A DNA stretch of 64,000 nt, from NCBI RefSeq assembly GCF_025148785.1, contig NZ_CP102271.1, forward strand, positions 338,001 to 402,000, given 5' to 3'. This document shows, piece after piece, positions 26,646-38,186 of this stretch. Each line of letters opens with the position of its first letter. Within the stretch, counting starts at the first letter, position 1. The position numbers were made by a program, and so were the translations under genes. The stretch comes from Catenibacterium mitsuokai. GTDB taxonomy: Bacteria > Bacillota_I > Bacilli_A > Erysipelotrichales > Coprobacillaceae. The notes beneath the pieces are model-generated. The model saw only the letters and a list, made by a program, of their open reading frames with translations. It was not told where the DNA came from and did no database searches.

Positions 26646-26792
26646 ACTCTGCTACAAAGGGTGCTGTCAACCACCCTATGATGTAACGCCACTTAGATAG
26701 CAATATCTATTGGGGTTAAAGGTCGGAGGTGTAAACCGTTAATACGACTGGGCAGTTACAAGCCCATGACCTTTAGGTCGTGGGTAGTTGAC
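26600..26792 (+). ncRNA. Probable omega (guide) RNA region of the IS605-type element
   Basis: In this family the guide RNA overlaps the 3' end of tnpB and runs to the right end, with the guide taken from flanking DNA after the end. Here the non-coding 145 bases after tnpB include AACCGTTAATACGACTGGG and the terminal hairpin. Boundaries were not determined. Confidence 0.45.
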
Positions 26793-26815
26793 ATAATATG
26801 ATTCAGGAGGAATAA

Positions 26816-28282
<1,467 letters not shown>

Positions 28283-28286
28283 TACA

Positions 28287-28310
28287 AAAGACCAGCGCAC
28301 GCTGGTCTTT
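28287..28310. terminator. Bidirectional terminator
   Basis: AAAGACCAGCG and CGCTGGTCTTT with almost no loop, between convergent genes. Confidence 0.8.
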
Positions 28311-28311
28311 A

Positions 28312-29127
28312 TTACATGTCTTCTAAAATCTGTTTTACAAGCTTTACAAGTCTTTCTTCTGCACTATTCGCTGCTTCCATGACTTCTATATGATTTAATT
28401 CATTATTAGATAATCCTGCTGCTTTATTCGTTACTAATGAAATACCTAAAATCTTCATATCAGAATGTCTTGCAACAATAGCTTCAGGCACTGTAGACAT
28501 ACCTACCATATCTGCACCAAGTGTCTTGAATGCTCTGATTTCTGCAGGTGTTTCAAATTGTGGTCCTTTAAAGAAACAATAAACGCCTTCTTTTACATCT
28601 ACATTCACTTTCTTTGCGGATTCTAAGGCAAGAGAACGTAATGTTGATGTATAAACATCAGTCATATCCTTAAAACGTGGTCCAAAGTCATCGAGATTAG
28701 GTCCTCTTAAAGGTGATGGCATCATAAATGATAAATGATCAGAAATAATTACAATCTGTCCTGGATTTAAATCATCTCTTACACCACCGCAGGCATTTGT
28801 CACAATAAGGTTCTTAATACCTAAAGCACTAAATACACGAATAGGCATTGTGACTTTCTGCATATCATAGCCTTCATAGAAATGGAAACGTCCTTTCATA
28901 CAGGCAACAGTCTTACCACCAATTTCACCGATAATAAGTTTACCAGCATGTCCTGGTACAGTAGAAACAGGGAAATAAGGGATGTCCTTATAATCAATTT
29001 CTACAGGTTCATTAATCACATCAGCAAGTGGTCCTAAACCTGAACCTAATACAATGGCAACATCAATAGGATTTTTATAACGTGACTGAATATAATCACG
29101 TGCAGCATAAATTTCATCAATATACAT
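28312..29127 (-). CDS. punA: Purine-nucleoside phosphorylase (trimeric type)
   Basis: Phosphorolysis of inosine and guanosine to base plus ribose 1-phosphate. Start at 29127 (MYIDEIYAAR) with TGGAGG ahead; the frame is open 30 codons further upstream but without a ribosome site. 271 residues. Motifs are LGSGLGPLAD (phosphate loop), VPGHAGK, GRFHFYEGY, ACGGVRDDL, GPQFETPAEIRA, ADMVGMSTVPE and TNKAAGLS with the Asn that contacts purine. Divergent from the HD-GNAT gene. Confidence 0.95.
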   Translation of the reverse strand: MYIDEIYAARDYIQSRYKNPIDVAIVLGSGLGPLADVINEPVEIDYKDIPYFPVSTVPGHAGKLIIGEIGGKTVACMKGRFHFYEGYDMQKVTMPIRVFSALGIKNLIVTNACGGVRDDLNPGQIVIISDHLSFMMPSPLRGPNLDDFGPRFKDMTDVYTSTLRSLALESAKKVNVDVKEGVYCFFKGPQFETPAEIRAFKTLGADMVGMSTVPEAIVARHSDMKILGISLVTNKAAGLSNNELNHIEVMEAANSAEERLVKLVKQILEDM

Positions 29128-29215
29128 AAATATACCTCCATATCTATTATAGCCTATATCATTCGCAAATATCTTATAAAAATGATAAAATAAGCCTAAT
29201 AAGGAGGGTGATACC

Positions 29216-30799
29216 ATGCATTTAGAAGACTATCGTTTATTTGATACTAAAGTATTTAGAGATGTTGTACATGATTATATACATGTGGAATATATGCCTA
29301 TCTGGAAGCTCATTAATACAAAAGAGTTTCAGCGTTTAAGGCGTATTAAACAGCTCGGAGGTACATCCATGGTATTTCCAAGTGCAGAACATTCACGTTT
29401 TGTGCATTCCTTAGGTGTTTATGAAATAACACGCCAAATGACAGAACTTGAACAAGTTAAAAAACACTTAACCGACTATGAACGATTGACTGTATTATGT
29501 GCTGCCCTATTACATGATTTAGGACATGGTCCTTTCTCTCATTCATTTGAAGGAATCTTCCAATATAATCATGAAGAGATGACTACAGCGCTTATTAGAG
29601 GACATACAGAAGTCCATGAAGTCCTAACACAAATAGATCCTCATTTACCTGAAGATGTGGCAAGTATTATAGAAAAGAAAGCCGATAAGCCAATGTTAGT
29701 GCAGATGATTTCTAGTCAGGTGGATGCTGATCGTATGGATTACCTTCTACGTGATTCTTATAACTGTGGTGTGACTTATGGACAGTTTGATTTATCAAGA
29801 ATATTACGTACTATGCGTATTGTAGATAATCGCATCGTCTTTAAATCATCCGGTGTACAAGCAATAGAAGATTATATTCTAGCTCGTTATTATATGTATT
29901 GGCAGGTGTATTATCATCCCGTATCTAGAAGTTATGAACAGGTGCTAGGGAGTGTTATGAAACGTGTAAAGGATCTTTATAAAGAAAACTATACCTTTAA
30001 ATCTTCATTTCCACTTCTTATTCCTTTCTTAGAAGATAACTTTACACCTGAACAATTTGTGAAGCTGGATGAAACATCATTACTTTATTATATAAGATGC
30101 TTTATGGATGAAGAAGATACCATCCTTAAGGATTTATCGACTCGTTTATTAGAAAGAAAATTATTTAAATATCGTACACTTAAAGGTGATGAAGATTATG
30201 AAAATACACGAAAGATATGTATAGAAGAAGGATTAGATCCTCGCTATTATGTCACAAGTGATGCGATTATGAATCAGGTGCCTTATAAGCGTATGAAGGT
30301 CAGACATGCAAATGAAGTAGAGATTCTTAAAGAAGATGGAACAATCAGTTCTCTACCAGAAGAATCAGAAATTGTACAGGCTATATTATTAGGTAAAGCC
30401 AAACAAGATCAGAAGATCTTTTCTACAAGACAAGTGATTCGACGTTCTTCTTTTAGATATCAATATTTTAATAATTATATGGATGCTCAGGGAACACACT
30501 ATATCCTTGAACAGACTTCTAAAGAATGGTCTCAAGAAGGATTGTTCTTAGAGTTCTATCAAGAAGATCACGTTATTGGATGTGCACATATTATTGATAA
30601 TAGTGTGAAAAATATTGTATTACTTCCTGATGATCGTAGAGAATTCTATGAGAAAGAAGTATTAGGTGCCATAGAGGATTTCTTCAAGAAACAACATATC
30701 CATGCAGTGAAGATCGTTCCTTATTCACAATCTCTTGATTTTTACTTAGAAAATGGGTATCGTACAGAGGGTTACTATATAATTAAGGAGGTAGAATGA
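29216..30799 (+). CDS. HD-domain phosphohydrolase fused to a GNAT-like domain
   Basis: 527 residues. Residues about 1-400 are an HD phosphohydrolase of the dNTPase-like YwfO/SAMHD1 type: His64 (SRFVHSLG), His100-Asp101 (ALLHDLGHGPFSH) and Asp170 (SSQVDADRMDYLLRDS) form the metal site. Residues about 425-527 read as a GNAT fold, with GLFLEFYQEDHVIGCA early and SLDFYLENGYRTEGYYI as the typical GNAT end. The B. subtilis relative is shorter and lacks the acetyltransferase part, so this looks like a fusion. AAGGAGGGTG precedes the ATG. Its stop overlaps the next start (ATGA), so it heads an operon with ywiB and cls. Confidence 0.85.
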   Translation: MHLEDYRLFDTKVFRDVVHDYIHVEYMPIWKLINTKEFQRLRRIKQLGGTSMVFPSAEHSRFVHSLGVYEITRQMTELEQVKKHLTDYERLTVLCAALLHDLGHGPFSHSFEGIFQYNHEEMTTALIRGHTEVHEVLTQIDPHLPEDVASIIEKKADKPMLVQMISSQVDADRMDYLLRDSYNCGVTYGQFDLSRILRTMRIVDNRIVFKSSGVQAIEDYILARYYMYWQVYYHPVSRSYEQVLGSVMKRVKDLYKENYTFKSSFPLLIPFLEDNFTPEQFVKLDETSLLYYIRCFMDEEDTILKDLSTRLLERKLFKYRTLKGDEDYENTRKICIEEGLDPRYYVTSDAIMNQVPYKRMKVRHANEVEILKEDGTISSLPEESEIVQAILLGKAKQDQKIFSTRQVIRRSSFRYQYFNNYMDAQGTHYILEQTSKEWSQEGLFLEFYQEDHVIGCAHIIDNSVKNIVLLPDDRREFYEKEVLGAIEDFFKKQHIHAVKIVPYSQSLDFYLENGYRTEGYYIIKEVE

Positions 30800-31194
30800 T
30801 GAAAAAAAGAATTTCTTATGAATGTTTATTGGTGAATGGTCCAGTAAAAGAAAAAGTAAAATATACAGAGGTTGGGGATCATTATGAAGCCAAAGGGATT
30901 CATTATATCTCTTTTGAAGTAGATGGAAAACCTATTCGTATTCAATATGATCAAACACATGTTCATCTTGTGAATGATCAATCTGTATTACATTTTAATA
31001 AGGATATGCGTGTACCGAATAAATATACATTACCCTATGGTATTGTAGAACTTCATACAAATGTGGTTTCTTTAGAATATAGAGAAGGCACAATGAAGTT
31101 CATTTATGAGCTCTATGATCAAGAACATCTTGTAACAAAAGCTTATATGATGGTGCATTATTCTGATATAGATGAAGAAGGAATGCCTTCATGA
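30796..31194 (+). CDS. YwiB-like DUF1934 beta-barrel protein
   Basis: 132 residues, cytosolic, of the DUF1934 (YwiB) family with a lipocalin-like barrel and unknown function. In B. subtilis the homologue is adjacent to argS, and argS lies close by here as well, which supports the call. Two ATG codons in tandem begin the gene at 30796 and 30799; GGAGGTAGA precedes both. Its last codons overlap the cls start. Confidence 0.75.
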   Translation: MMKKRISYECLLVNGPVKEKVKYTEVGDHYEAKGIHYISFEVDGKPIRIQYDQTHVHLVNDQSVLHFNKDMRVPNKYTLPYGIVELHTNVVSLEYREGTMKFIYELYDQEHLVTKAYMMVHYSDIDEEGMPS

Positions 31195-32753
31195 AACATA
31201 TAAAACGTTTTACAGCATTGTTTTTTGAATATCTTTATCGTTTTATGCAGTTCTTATTGAGTCCGTTTGTGATCTATATTGCGCTTATCTGCATTCAGGC
31301 TATTTATCTTCTATACTTTGCATCAATACTCACAGACTTTAATGGTGTGGTTCGTTTCTTATTTATCTCACTTTCCGCATTTATGATCTTTTATTTAATT
31401 AGTAAAGATGAGAATACAAACTATAAGATGACATGGATCTTCTTTATCATGCTGTTACCAAATGTGGGTGGGCTACTCTATCTTTTATTAGGTAATAAGA
31501 GACCTTCACGCTGGTTAAAGAAAAAGATTCAGCCAGAAGTACAATATTTCAATCAAACAAGACAACAGGATCCAGTTATTAGAAACCAGATTATTAATAG
31601 GAAGATTATTTCTTTAGATTATCTCAACAGACAATCATTCCCTATCTATAATCATACAGAATGTAAATATTATTCATTAAGTGATTATAATTACCAGGAT
31701 ATGATTAAAGATCTTCTACATGCAAAACATTTTATCTTTATGGAATACTTTATTGTGTCTAAAGGTCTTATGTTTGATACTATCATCGGTATTTTAAAAC
31801 AGAAGGTCAAGGAAGGTGTCGATGTTCGTTTTATCTTTGATGACTTCGGTTCCTTTACAACTGTACCTCTTCACTTTGCGAAGAAGCTAGAAGAAGCAGG
31901 TATTAAAACAGTGATGTTCAATCGTTTTATTCCAGTCTTCTCTTTAAGTCAGAACCACAGAGACCATCGTAAGATCTGTGTAATTGATGGTTATATTGGT
32001 TATTCTGGAGGGTTTAACTTGGCTGATGAGTATATCAACTGTAAAATGCGTTTTGGACATTGGAAGGATACAGGTATTCGTTTAGAGGGAGAAGCAGTGT
32101 GGTCATTGACATCTATGTTCCTTTCTACATTCTATGCCTATCATAAGGAATATCATGGAGAAGATATAGAACAATTTAAACCCCATACCTACCATCCTGA
32201 ATCATTTAAGAATACAGGTTATGTATTACCTTATGGAGATGATCCACTCGATGATGAAGGGGTAGGAGAATCTGTTTATTTAAATATGATTACACATGCA
32301 TCTAGAAGTATCGATATTATGACACCTTACTTTATTATTGATGATGTCATGTTGAAGGCATTGTGTCTGGCTTCGAAGAATGGTGTTAAGATCAGATTAT
32401 ATGTCCCTCATGTACCAGATAAGAAACTTGTCTTTAGAGTCACACGTTCTTATTATTATGGTCTCATTCGTGCAGGTATTGAGGTGTATGAATACTTACC
32501 AGGTTTCTTACATGCAAAAGTCATGTTAGTAGATGGGAAAGCAGCGACAGTAGGGACAATTAATTTTGATTATCGTTCTCTTTATCTCCATTTTGAATGT
32601 AATGTCTTATTATATGAAGCAGAATGTTTATCTGCGATTAAGAGAGATTTTAGAGAGATGAATGAAATTTGTGCACCTGTAAAAATAGATGATAGCCGTC
32701 ATTTTAAAGGACTCGTAGAAGGATTATTGAGATTATTCTCTCCACTTCTATAA
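31191..32753 (+). CDS. cls: Cardiolipin synthase (phospholipase D type)
   Basis: Makes cardiolipin from phosphatidylglycerol at the membrane. 520 residues. N-terminal hydrophobic segments at about 22-45, 53-70 and 82-100 anchor it. Two HKD motifs are complete: His259-Lys261-Asp266 (HRKICVIDG) and His441-Lys443-Asp448 (HAKVMLVDG), each followed by GGFN or GTINFD. Start overlaps the ywiB stop by four bases. The last gene before the argS promoter. Confidence 0.93.
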   Translation: MKHIKRFTALFFEYLYRFMQFLLSPFVIYIALICIQAIYLLYFASILTDFNGVVRFLFISLSAFMIFYLISKDENTNYKMTWIFFIMLLPNVGGLLYLLLGNKRPSRWLKKKIQPEVQYFNQTRQQDPVIRNQIINRKIISLDYLNRQSFPIYNHTECKYYSLSDYNYQDMIKDLLHAKHFIFMEYFIVSKGLMFDTIIGILKQKVKEGVDVRFIFDDFGSFTTVPLHFAKKLEEAGIKTVMFNRFIPVFSLSQNHRDHRKICVIDGYIGYSGGFNLADEYINCKMRFGHWKDTGIRLEGEAVWSLTSMFLSTFYAYHKEYHGEDIEQFKPHTYHPESFKNTGYVLPYGDDPLDDEGVGESVYLNMITHASRSIDIMTPYFIIDDVMLKALCLASKNGVKIRLYVPHVPDKKLVFRVTRSYYYGLIRAGIEVYEYLPGFLHAKVMLVDGKAATVGTINFDYRSLYLHFECNVLLYEAECLSAIKRDFREMNEICAPVKIDDSRHFKGLVEGLLRLFSPLL

Positions 32754-32758
32754 AATTC

Positions 32759-32786
32759 TTGACAGTCCAACATTTTGTGATACATT
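32759..32786 (+). promoter_or_regulatory. Promoter for argS
   Basis: TTGACA, 16-base spacer, TACATT. It overlaps an upstream in-frame ATG at 32759, so argS starts at 32822. Confidence 0.6.
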
Positions 32787-32821
32787 ATTTAGAGTATGAA
32801 ATAAAAAAGGAGGAATACAAG

Positions 32822-34483
32822 ATGGCTGAAAATAAGCTTGAAAACTCACTAAAAATCGCCATTGGTCAGTCTGTTAATAAGTGCTTTGAAGCAGTAGATA
32901 TCACCCCTGAAAATATCATGATTGAGATTCCTAAGGATTCTACTCATGGTGATTATTCTACGAACATTGCGATGCAGCTGACAAGAACACTCCATAAGAA
33001 TCCTCGTGAAATTGCGACAGCCATTGTTGATTCACTTGATCAGGAAGCAGCACATGTAGAAAAAGTAGAAATTGCTGGGCCTGGTTTCATTAACTTCTTT
33101 ATGAAAAATGATGCGCTTACTTCAGTAATTGCTGAAGTACTTTCAGAAAAGGATAATTATGGACAGACTCACTTCGGTGAAGGAAAGAAATATAACGTAG
33201 AATTCGTTTCTGCAAACCCTACAGGAGACTTACACTTAGGTCATGCAAAGGGTGCTGCAGTAGGTGATTCTATTTGCCGTATCATGACTAAAGCAGGTTA
33301 TGATGTAACAAGAGAATATTATATTAATGATGCCGGTAAGCAGATTACTAACCTTGCATTATCTCTCTATAGCCGTTATCTTGCATTATTTGATATCGAA
33401 CGTCCAATTCCTGAAGATGGATATATGGGACAGGATGTCATTGATATTGCAAAGAGTATCAAGGAAAAAGAAGGAGATGCTTTAACTCAGTTAACTGAAG
33501 AAGAAGCCATTGCTTATTTCCGTAAGGTGGGTACTGAACATGAATTACAGAAGATTAAAGATATCTTAAAGGAATTCCGTGTATCATTTGATGTATGGTT
33601 CTCTGAAACTTCTTTATATGAAGGTAATAAGATTGAACCTGCAATCAATAAGTTAAAAGAAAAAGGCTATACATATGAACAGGATGGAGCCTTATGGTTT
33701 AGAACAACTGACTTTGGTGATGATAAGGACCGTGTTCTTATTAAAACGGATGGAAGCTATACATACTTTACACCAGATATCGCATATCACTTAAGTAAGT
33801 TGAATAGAGGTTATGATTATTTAGTTGACTTACTTGGTGCTGACCACCATGGTTATATCAACCGTATGAAAGCAGCTATCCAGGCTTTAGGTTATAATGC
33901 CGATCAGTTGAATATCGATATCTTACAGATGGTAAGAATGGTTGAAAACGGTGAAGTTGTTAAGATGAGTAAACGTACTGGTAACGCTGTTACTATTCGT
34001 GACCTTATTGATGATATTGGTGTAGATGCAACTCGTTATTTCTTTGTAGCGAAAGCAGCAAACACACCATTTGATTTTGACTTAGGTCTTGCAAAATCAC
34101 AGTCAAATGAAAACCCTGTATACTATGCACAGTATGCACATGCAAGAATGTGTTCAATCATGAGATCAGCAGCAGAAAAGAATATTGAACCTGCAGATCA
34201 CTTTGAATTGATTAATAACCCAAAAGAAATTGAATTATTAAAACACATTAATGAATTCAAAAACACAATCAATGATGCAGCTCGTACAAGAGCACCTCAT
34301 AAGATTGCAAACTATATTCAGAGATTAGCTCAGTTATTCCATTCATTCTATGGTGACTGTCATGTAATCGATGAAGAAAACAAAGAATTATCATCTCAGC
34401 GTTTAGCACTTGTAGAAGCAACACGTATTACAATTGCGAACGCATTAAACTTAATTGGTGTCCATGCACCAGAAAAGATGTAG
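32822..34483 (+). CDS. argS: Arginyl-tRNA synthetase
   Basis: Class I synthetase charging tRNA-Arg. 553 residues from ATG 32822 (MAENKLENSL), which has AAGGAGG nine bases ahead. N-terminal tRNA-binding domain, HIGH motif as DLHLGHAKGA, KMSKS motif as VKMSKRTGN, and the C-terminal anticodon domain ending LIGVHAPEKM. rpoE follows nine bases after the stop, so the two are likely co-transcribed. No T-box leader was seen. Confidence 0.97.
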   Translation: MAENKLENSLKIAIGQSVNKCFEAVDITPENIMIEIPKDSTHGDYSTNIAMQLTRTLHKNPREIATAIVDSLDQEAAHVEKVEIAGPGFINFFMKNDALTSVIAEVLSEKDNYGQTHFGEGKKYNVEFVSANPTGDLHLGHAKGAAVGDSICRIMTKAGYDVTREYYINDAGKQITNLALSLYSRYLALFDIERPIPEDGYMGQDVIDIAKSIKEKEGDALTQLTEEEAIAYFRKVGTEHELQKIKDILKEFRVSFDVWFSETSLYEGNKIEPAINKLKEKGYTYEQDGALWFRTTDFGDDKDRVLIKTDGSYTYFTPDIAYHLSKLNRGYDYLVDLLGADHHGYINRMKAAIQALGYNADQLNIDILQMVRMVENGEVVKMSKRTGNAVTIRDLIDDIGVDATRYFFVAKAANTPFDFDLGLAKSQSNENPVYYAQYAHARMCSIMRSAAEKNIEPADHFELINNPKEIELLKHINEFKNTINDAARTRAPHKIANYIQRLAQLFHSFYGDCHVIDEENKELSSQRLALVEATRITIANALNLIGVHAPEKM

Positions 34484-34492
34484 GAGGCTACT

Positions 34493-34828
34493 ATGGATTA
34501 CAGACAAGAGTCAATGGTTAATATCGCATTTGAAATTCTTACTAAATCAGCAGGAGCAATGAGTTTCTATGATATTTGGAAAGAAGTTGCTGAAAAGAAA
34601 GAATTCGATGAAGAACAGAAAGATGATAACGAATCATTATTCTATACAAATATGATCTTAGATGGTCGTATGATTACTATTGGTGAAAACAAATGGGATC
34701 TTAGAACAAGACATAGATTCGAAGAAGTGCATATCGATATGAATGATATCTACAATGAAGATGAATCAGAAGAAAGCACTGAAGAAGAAGACGAAGGCTT
34801 AGTTGAAGATAACTATGGTGAAGAATAA
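34493..34828 (+). CDS. rpoE: DNA-directed RNA polymerase delta subunit
   Basis: Firmicutes-specific RNA polymerase subunit that increases promoter selectivity and recycling. 111 residues: a folded N-terminal HARE-HTH part (about 1-75: SFYDIWKEVAEK, SLFYTNMILDGR) and an acidic disordered tail (about 80-111: DESEESTEEEDEG), shorter than in B. subtilis. TAGGAGG precedes the ATG. The terminator begins inside its last codons. Confidence 0.95.
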   Translation: MDYRQESMVNIAFEILTKSAGAMSFYDIWKEVAEKKEFDEEQKDDNESLFYTNMILDGRMITIGENKWDLRTRHRFEEVHIDMNDIYNEDESEESTEEEDEGLVEDNYGEE

Positions 34829-34852
34829 GGAGAAATCCTTATTCTTTTTTTT
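34823..34852 (+). terminator. Intrinsic terminator after rpoE
   Basis: GAATAAGGA, loop GAAA, TCCTTATTC, T8; overlaps the stop codon. Confidence 0.92.
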
Positions 34853-34897
34853 GGGAATTTTTTAAGGAGATGCATTATTGGGTGAGGAGGGATGAAA

Positions 34898-35434
34898 ATG
34901 AGATATTTTCTATATTATGGTCTTATTGGAAATTGGATCGTATCACAATTTAAAACAGGTAGTGTGCTCAGAATCCTTATTGCCTTTTGTATCATTGTCC
35001 TAGGTGCAATTGTTTGTGATTGGATACTCAATGATTTGAAGAAGAAAGGAGAAAACTTACTCTATATCGGGGCAGTATGTGGATATGTCCTCATATATGG
35101 ATTAATTATTTTGGGAGTATCATGTGTGTTCATTTTTATAATTCTTATGGTGGACGTATTAGGTGATGTACAAAAATATATATTCCCAGAACTGTTAGAA
35201 GAAAAAGAAGATCTCAGAGAATTACTATGGGAGGAATTATTATTTTCAGATAAGGTGTTGCGTTGTCTAGATTATGATCATCAGAATTTGTACAAGTATG
35301 ATTTAGATAGTATGTTTAATGATGATTCGTGTACAGTGGAAGAAGCAAAAGAACAAATAAAAAAATGGGATTTCTACCTAGACAATCCAATGGAAGGTAG
35401 TGAAAAATGGAAAGAACAGCATCTGGATGATTAA
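34898..35434 (+). CDS. Membrane protein of unknown function
   Basis: Not recognised. 178 residues from ATG 34898, favoured over ATG 34892 because GAGGAGG is then seven bases away. Three hydrophobic segments at about 3-18, 25-42 and 53-85 are followed by a charged cytosolic tail of about 85 residues with EELLEEKEDLRELLWEELL. No close motif seen. The region after it (35435-35567) holds no gene and nothing else recognised. Confidence 0.6.
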   Translation: MRYFLYYGLIGNWIVSQFKTGSVLRILIAFCIIVLGAIVCDWILNDLKKKGENLLYIGAVCGYVLIYGLIILGVSCVFIFIILMVDVLGDVQKYIFPELLEEKEDLRELLWEELLFSDKVLRCLDYDHQNLYKYDLDSMFNDDSCTVEEAKEQIKKWDFYLDNPMEGSEKWKEQHLDD

Positions 35435-35567
35435 GTTTTTTCTCACTCTATCTACGTTAAATCAACATACTTTTTACATGCTTATGCTTCATTTTTGTAT
35501 TTTATTCTGAACACTAAAAAAAGTTGAGATGAAAGGGTTTACCTTTACATAAATCCTTGTGAAATAG

Positions 35568-35596
35568 TTGATTTTAGTTAAGTGCTGGATTATAAT
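35568..35596 (+). promoter_or_regulatory. Promoter for gapA
   Basis: TTGATT, 17-base spacer, TATAAT, about 29 bases of leader, then AAGGAGG. No CggR-type operator recognised. Confidence 0.7.
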
Positions 35597-35631
35597 ACAA
35601 ATAGAAATTATTTAAGGAGGAATGTCATATT

Positions 35632-36645
35632 ATGGCAGTAAAAGTTGCAATTAATGGATTTGGCCGTATTGGTCGTTTAGCATTCAGACAGATGTTTGAT
35701 GCAGAAGGTTATGAAGTAGTAGCTATCAACGATTTAACTTCACCTAAAATGTTAGCTTACTTATTAAAGTATGATTCTTCACAGGGTAAATATGCTCATG
35801 CTGATACAGTAGAAGCAGGAGAAGATTACATCACAGTTAACGGTAAGAAGATCACTATCTATAAAGAACCAGATGCTTCTAAATTACCTTGGGGTGAATT
35901 AGACGTAGACGTAGTACTTGAATGTACTGGTTTCTACACTTCAAAAGCAAAAGCTGAAGCTCATATAGCTGCAGGTGCTAAGAAGGTTGTTATTTCAGCT
36001 CCAGCTGGAAGCGATCTTAAGACTATCGTATTCAACGTAAACAACGAAACATTAACAGCAGAAGATAAGGTTATCTCTGCAGCTTCTTGTACTACAAACT
36101 GCTTAGCTCCAATGGCTAATGCATTAAACAAGTTAGCAGAAATCCAGGGTGGTATCATGTTAACAGTTCATGGTTACACTGGTGACCAGATGCTTCTTGA
36201 TGGACCACAGAGAAAAGGTAACTTAAGAAGATCTAGAGCTGCTGCAGTAAACATCGTACCAACATCTACTGGTGCTGCAAAAGCTATCGGTTTAGTTATC
36301 CCAGAATTAAATGGTAAATTAATCGGTTCTGCAGTTCGTGTACCAGTTCCAACTGGATCAACTACAGTTTTAACAGCTGTTGTTAAGGGTACTGTTACTG
36401 TTGATGAAGTTAACGCTGCTATGAAGGCTGCTGCAACTGATTCATTCGGTTACAATGAAGACGAAATCGTATCTTCTGACATCGTTGGAATGACTTACGG
36501 TTCATTATTTGACGCAACTCAGACTATGGTTAACGCTTTACCTGATGGAAATAGTGAAGTTCAGGTTGTATCTTGGTACGACAATGAAAACTCATTCACT
36601 TCTAACATGGTTAAGACAATCAAGTATTTCTCAGAATTAGCTTAA
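35632..36645 (+). CDS. gapA: Glyceraldehyde-3-phosphate dehydrogenase, type I
   Basis: Glycolytic oxidation of glyceraldehyde 3-phosphate to 1,3-bisphosphoglycerate. 337 residues: GFGRIGR (nucleotide loop 9-15), Asp34 in AINDLTSP (favours NAD over NADP), catalytic Cys153 in [12 protein letters not shown], and [13 protein letters not shown] at the end. The gene has own promoter and terminator. No cggR or pgk is next to it. Its codon choice is more biased than its neighbours, as expected for a highly expressed gene. Confidence 0.98.
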   Translation: MAVKVAINGFGRIGRLAFRQMFDAEGYEVVAINDLTSPKMLAYLLKYDSSQGKYAHADTVEAGEDYITVNGKKITIYKEPDASKLPWGELDVDVVLECTGFYTSKAKAEAHIAAGAKKVVISAPAGSDLKTIVFNVNNETLTAEDKVISAASCTTNCLAPMANALNKLAEIQGGIMLTVHGYTGDQMLLDGPQRKGNLRRSRAAAVNIVPTSTGAAKAIGLVIPELNGKLIGSAVRVPVPTGSTTVLTAVVKGTVTVDEVNAAMKAAATDSFGYNEDEIVSSDIVGMTYGSLFDATQTMVNALPDGNSEVQVVSWYDNENSFTSNMVKTIKYFSELA

Positions 36646-36667
36646 TCAGATCTGAATTAAATAATGG

Positions 36668-36698
36668 AAGATCCCTGTATAGGGATCTTTTCTTTTTG
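36668..36698 (+). terminator. Intrinsic terminator after gapA
   Basis: AAGATCCCT, loop GTAT, AGGGATCTT, T-rich tail. Confidence 0.88.
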
Positions 36699-36759
36699 GT
36701 CAAGTTTCTACTCAAAACATCAATGTTATGATAAAATAATGGAACGAGGTGACTTGAAC

Positions 36760-38172
36760 GTGGAACTAAATAAAAGAAAGAAAAGTTTATTAATCAAATA
36801 CATAGTAATAGGGGTGCTATGTTTAGCCCTTGGTTTTGGTAGTGGTTATATAGTATTCCATAATAGTAATGCAAATGCGAATGAGAAAACAAATCTTACA
36901 TTAGTCGATGAAGTGGTAGATTTATTAAATAATAACTGGTTAGATACAACAGATTCTAAAACATCTATTCAGGATCGTATGATTCAAGGGTTAGTAGATG
37001 GTCTGGGAGACTCACATTCCTCTTTTATGTCTTCTCAGGAAAATAAAGAATTTAATAGTGATATCAATGGCAGCTATAGTGGTATTGGTGTTTATTTCTC
37101 TCCAGTTCATAGTGGTGCTTTATTGACTGGTATTATAGAAGGAAGCAGTGCAGAAAAAGCAGGTCTTAAGGCAGGAGATATTATTACTGATGCTGATAAT
37201 AAATCACTCACTGGTTTGACAAGTACAGAAATGCAGGAACATATTAAAGGAAATGAAGGGACAGAAGTTTCTTTAAAGGTAAAAAGACTTAAACAGACTT
37301 TGAATGTGAAAGCAGTACGTAAGAACTTCAGTTCTGATGTCACTTATTATGTAGGAACTAAAAATAATAAAACATATGGTTATGTGAATATTTCTACTTT
37401 TGGAGATACAACTGCACAGCACGTAGAAACAGCGTTAAAAGAGTTTAAGAAACAGAATGTCACAGATATTATTCTAGACTTAAGAGGAAATGGTGGGGGT
37501 TATATTACTGCCGCTAGAGATCTACTTTCTTTATTTAATGAGAAGGGTGAAACACTCTTTACTGTTAAGAATAAAAAGGGTCAGACTGAAACATATAAGG
37601 ATAATACAAAGACACATTATGCATTTTCTAATGGTTATATTTTAATGAATGGTGGAACAGCCAGTGCATCAGAATTATGTGCCGGTACATTTAAAGAAAT
37701 ACAGGGATATAAACTTATTGGACAGCAATCTTATGGTAAAGGGACTATCCAGGCACAGACGAACTTATCGGATGGTTCTGTATTGAAATATACTTATGCA
37801 AAGTGGTATACACCTAAGGGTGTGAATATTAATAAGAAGGGATGGACTCCTGATGTGACAGTAGAGGATCAGTCTCTCTTATCTGCTTATTTCACTTATT
37901 ATAGTGATAAGTATTATGTGGATAATGTGAATAATTCTATTATTGTTATGGAAAGATTATTAGAAGTACTTGGTTATAATCCAGGTCGTACAGATGGTTA
38001 TTTTTCACAGGGTGTAAGTGATGCACTTAAACGTTTTGAACAGGATCATGGTTTAACTGTAGATGGTGTATTAGAATATAGTGATCAGGAATGTATGGTG
38101 AGTGTACTTGCAGAAAGATTAAGTCATAAGGAATATGACAATACATTACAGAAAGTACTTACTTTAATATAG
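36760..38172 (+). CDS. S41 C-terminal processing protease with PDZ and peptidoglycan-binding domains
   Basis: Exported CtpA-type serine protease. Start taken at GTG 36760 (read as MELNKRKKS) with GAGGTGA seven bases ahead; an ATG at 36739 has no such site. Signal anchor at about residues 14-33 ([19 protein letters not shown]). PDZ domain around 95-170, the S41 core with [10 protein letters not shown], catalytic Ser in [10 protein letters not shown] and Lys in [11 protein letters not shown]-terminal PG_binding_1 domain ([20 protein letters not shown]) would tether it to the wall. About 470 residues. Located just before uvrB. Confidence 0.92.
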   Translation: MELNKRKKSLLIKYIVIGVLCLALGFGSGYIVFHNSNANANEKTNLTLVDEVVDLLNNNWLDTTDSKTSIQDRMIQGLVDGLGDSHSSFMSSQENKEFNSDINGSYSGIGVYFSPVHSGALLTGIIEGSSAEKAGLKAGDIITDADNKSLTGLTSTEMQEHIKGNEGTEVSLKVKRLKQTLNVKAVRKNFSSDVTYYVGTKNNKTYGYVNISTFGDTTAQHVETALKEFKKQNVTDIILDLRGNGGGYITAARDLLSLFNEKGETLFTVKNKKGQTETYKDNTKTHYAFSNGYILMNGGTASASELCAGTFKEIQGYKLIGQQSYGKGTIQAQTNLSDGSVLKYTYAKWYTPKGVNINKKGWTPDVTVEDQSLLSAYFTYYSDKYYVDNVNNSIIVMERLLEVLGYNPGRTDGYFSQGVSDALKRFEQDHGLTVDGVLEYSDQECMVSVLAERLSHKEYDNTLQKVLTLI

Positions 38173-38186
38173 AAAGAAGGGATTAT

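Larger units (their letters stand above)
24938..26792. mobile_element. IS200/IS605-family element with divergent tnpA and tnpB
   Basis: Complete-looking element: left-end hairpin CCCAC...GTGGG at 24970-24988, tnpA on minus, tnpB on plus, and right-end hairpin CCCATGACC, loop TTTA, GGTCGTGGG (26763-26784) followed by GTAGTTGAC. These elements have subterminal hairpins, no terminal inverted repeats, and insert without target duplication. The left limit is placed after TTCAT (24933-24937) and the right limit after TTGAC (26788-26792); both are estimates to within a few bases. Inserted between the glucosaminidase gene and the ribosome site of the second GH1 gene. Confidence 0.85.

Noticed and set aside
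34823-34852. Regulatory attenuator between rpoE and the membrane protein
   Set aside because: The hairpin overlaps the rpoE stop and is a plain terminator; the next gene has its own ribosome site and no alternative pairing was seen.
35530-35543. TGAAAGGGTTTACC as a cre site before gapA
   Set aside because: Two mismatches to the consensus, one in the central CG that CcpA needs.
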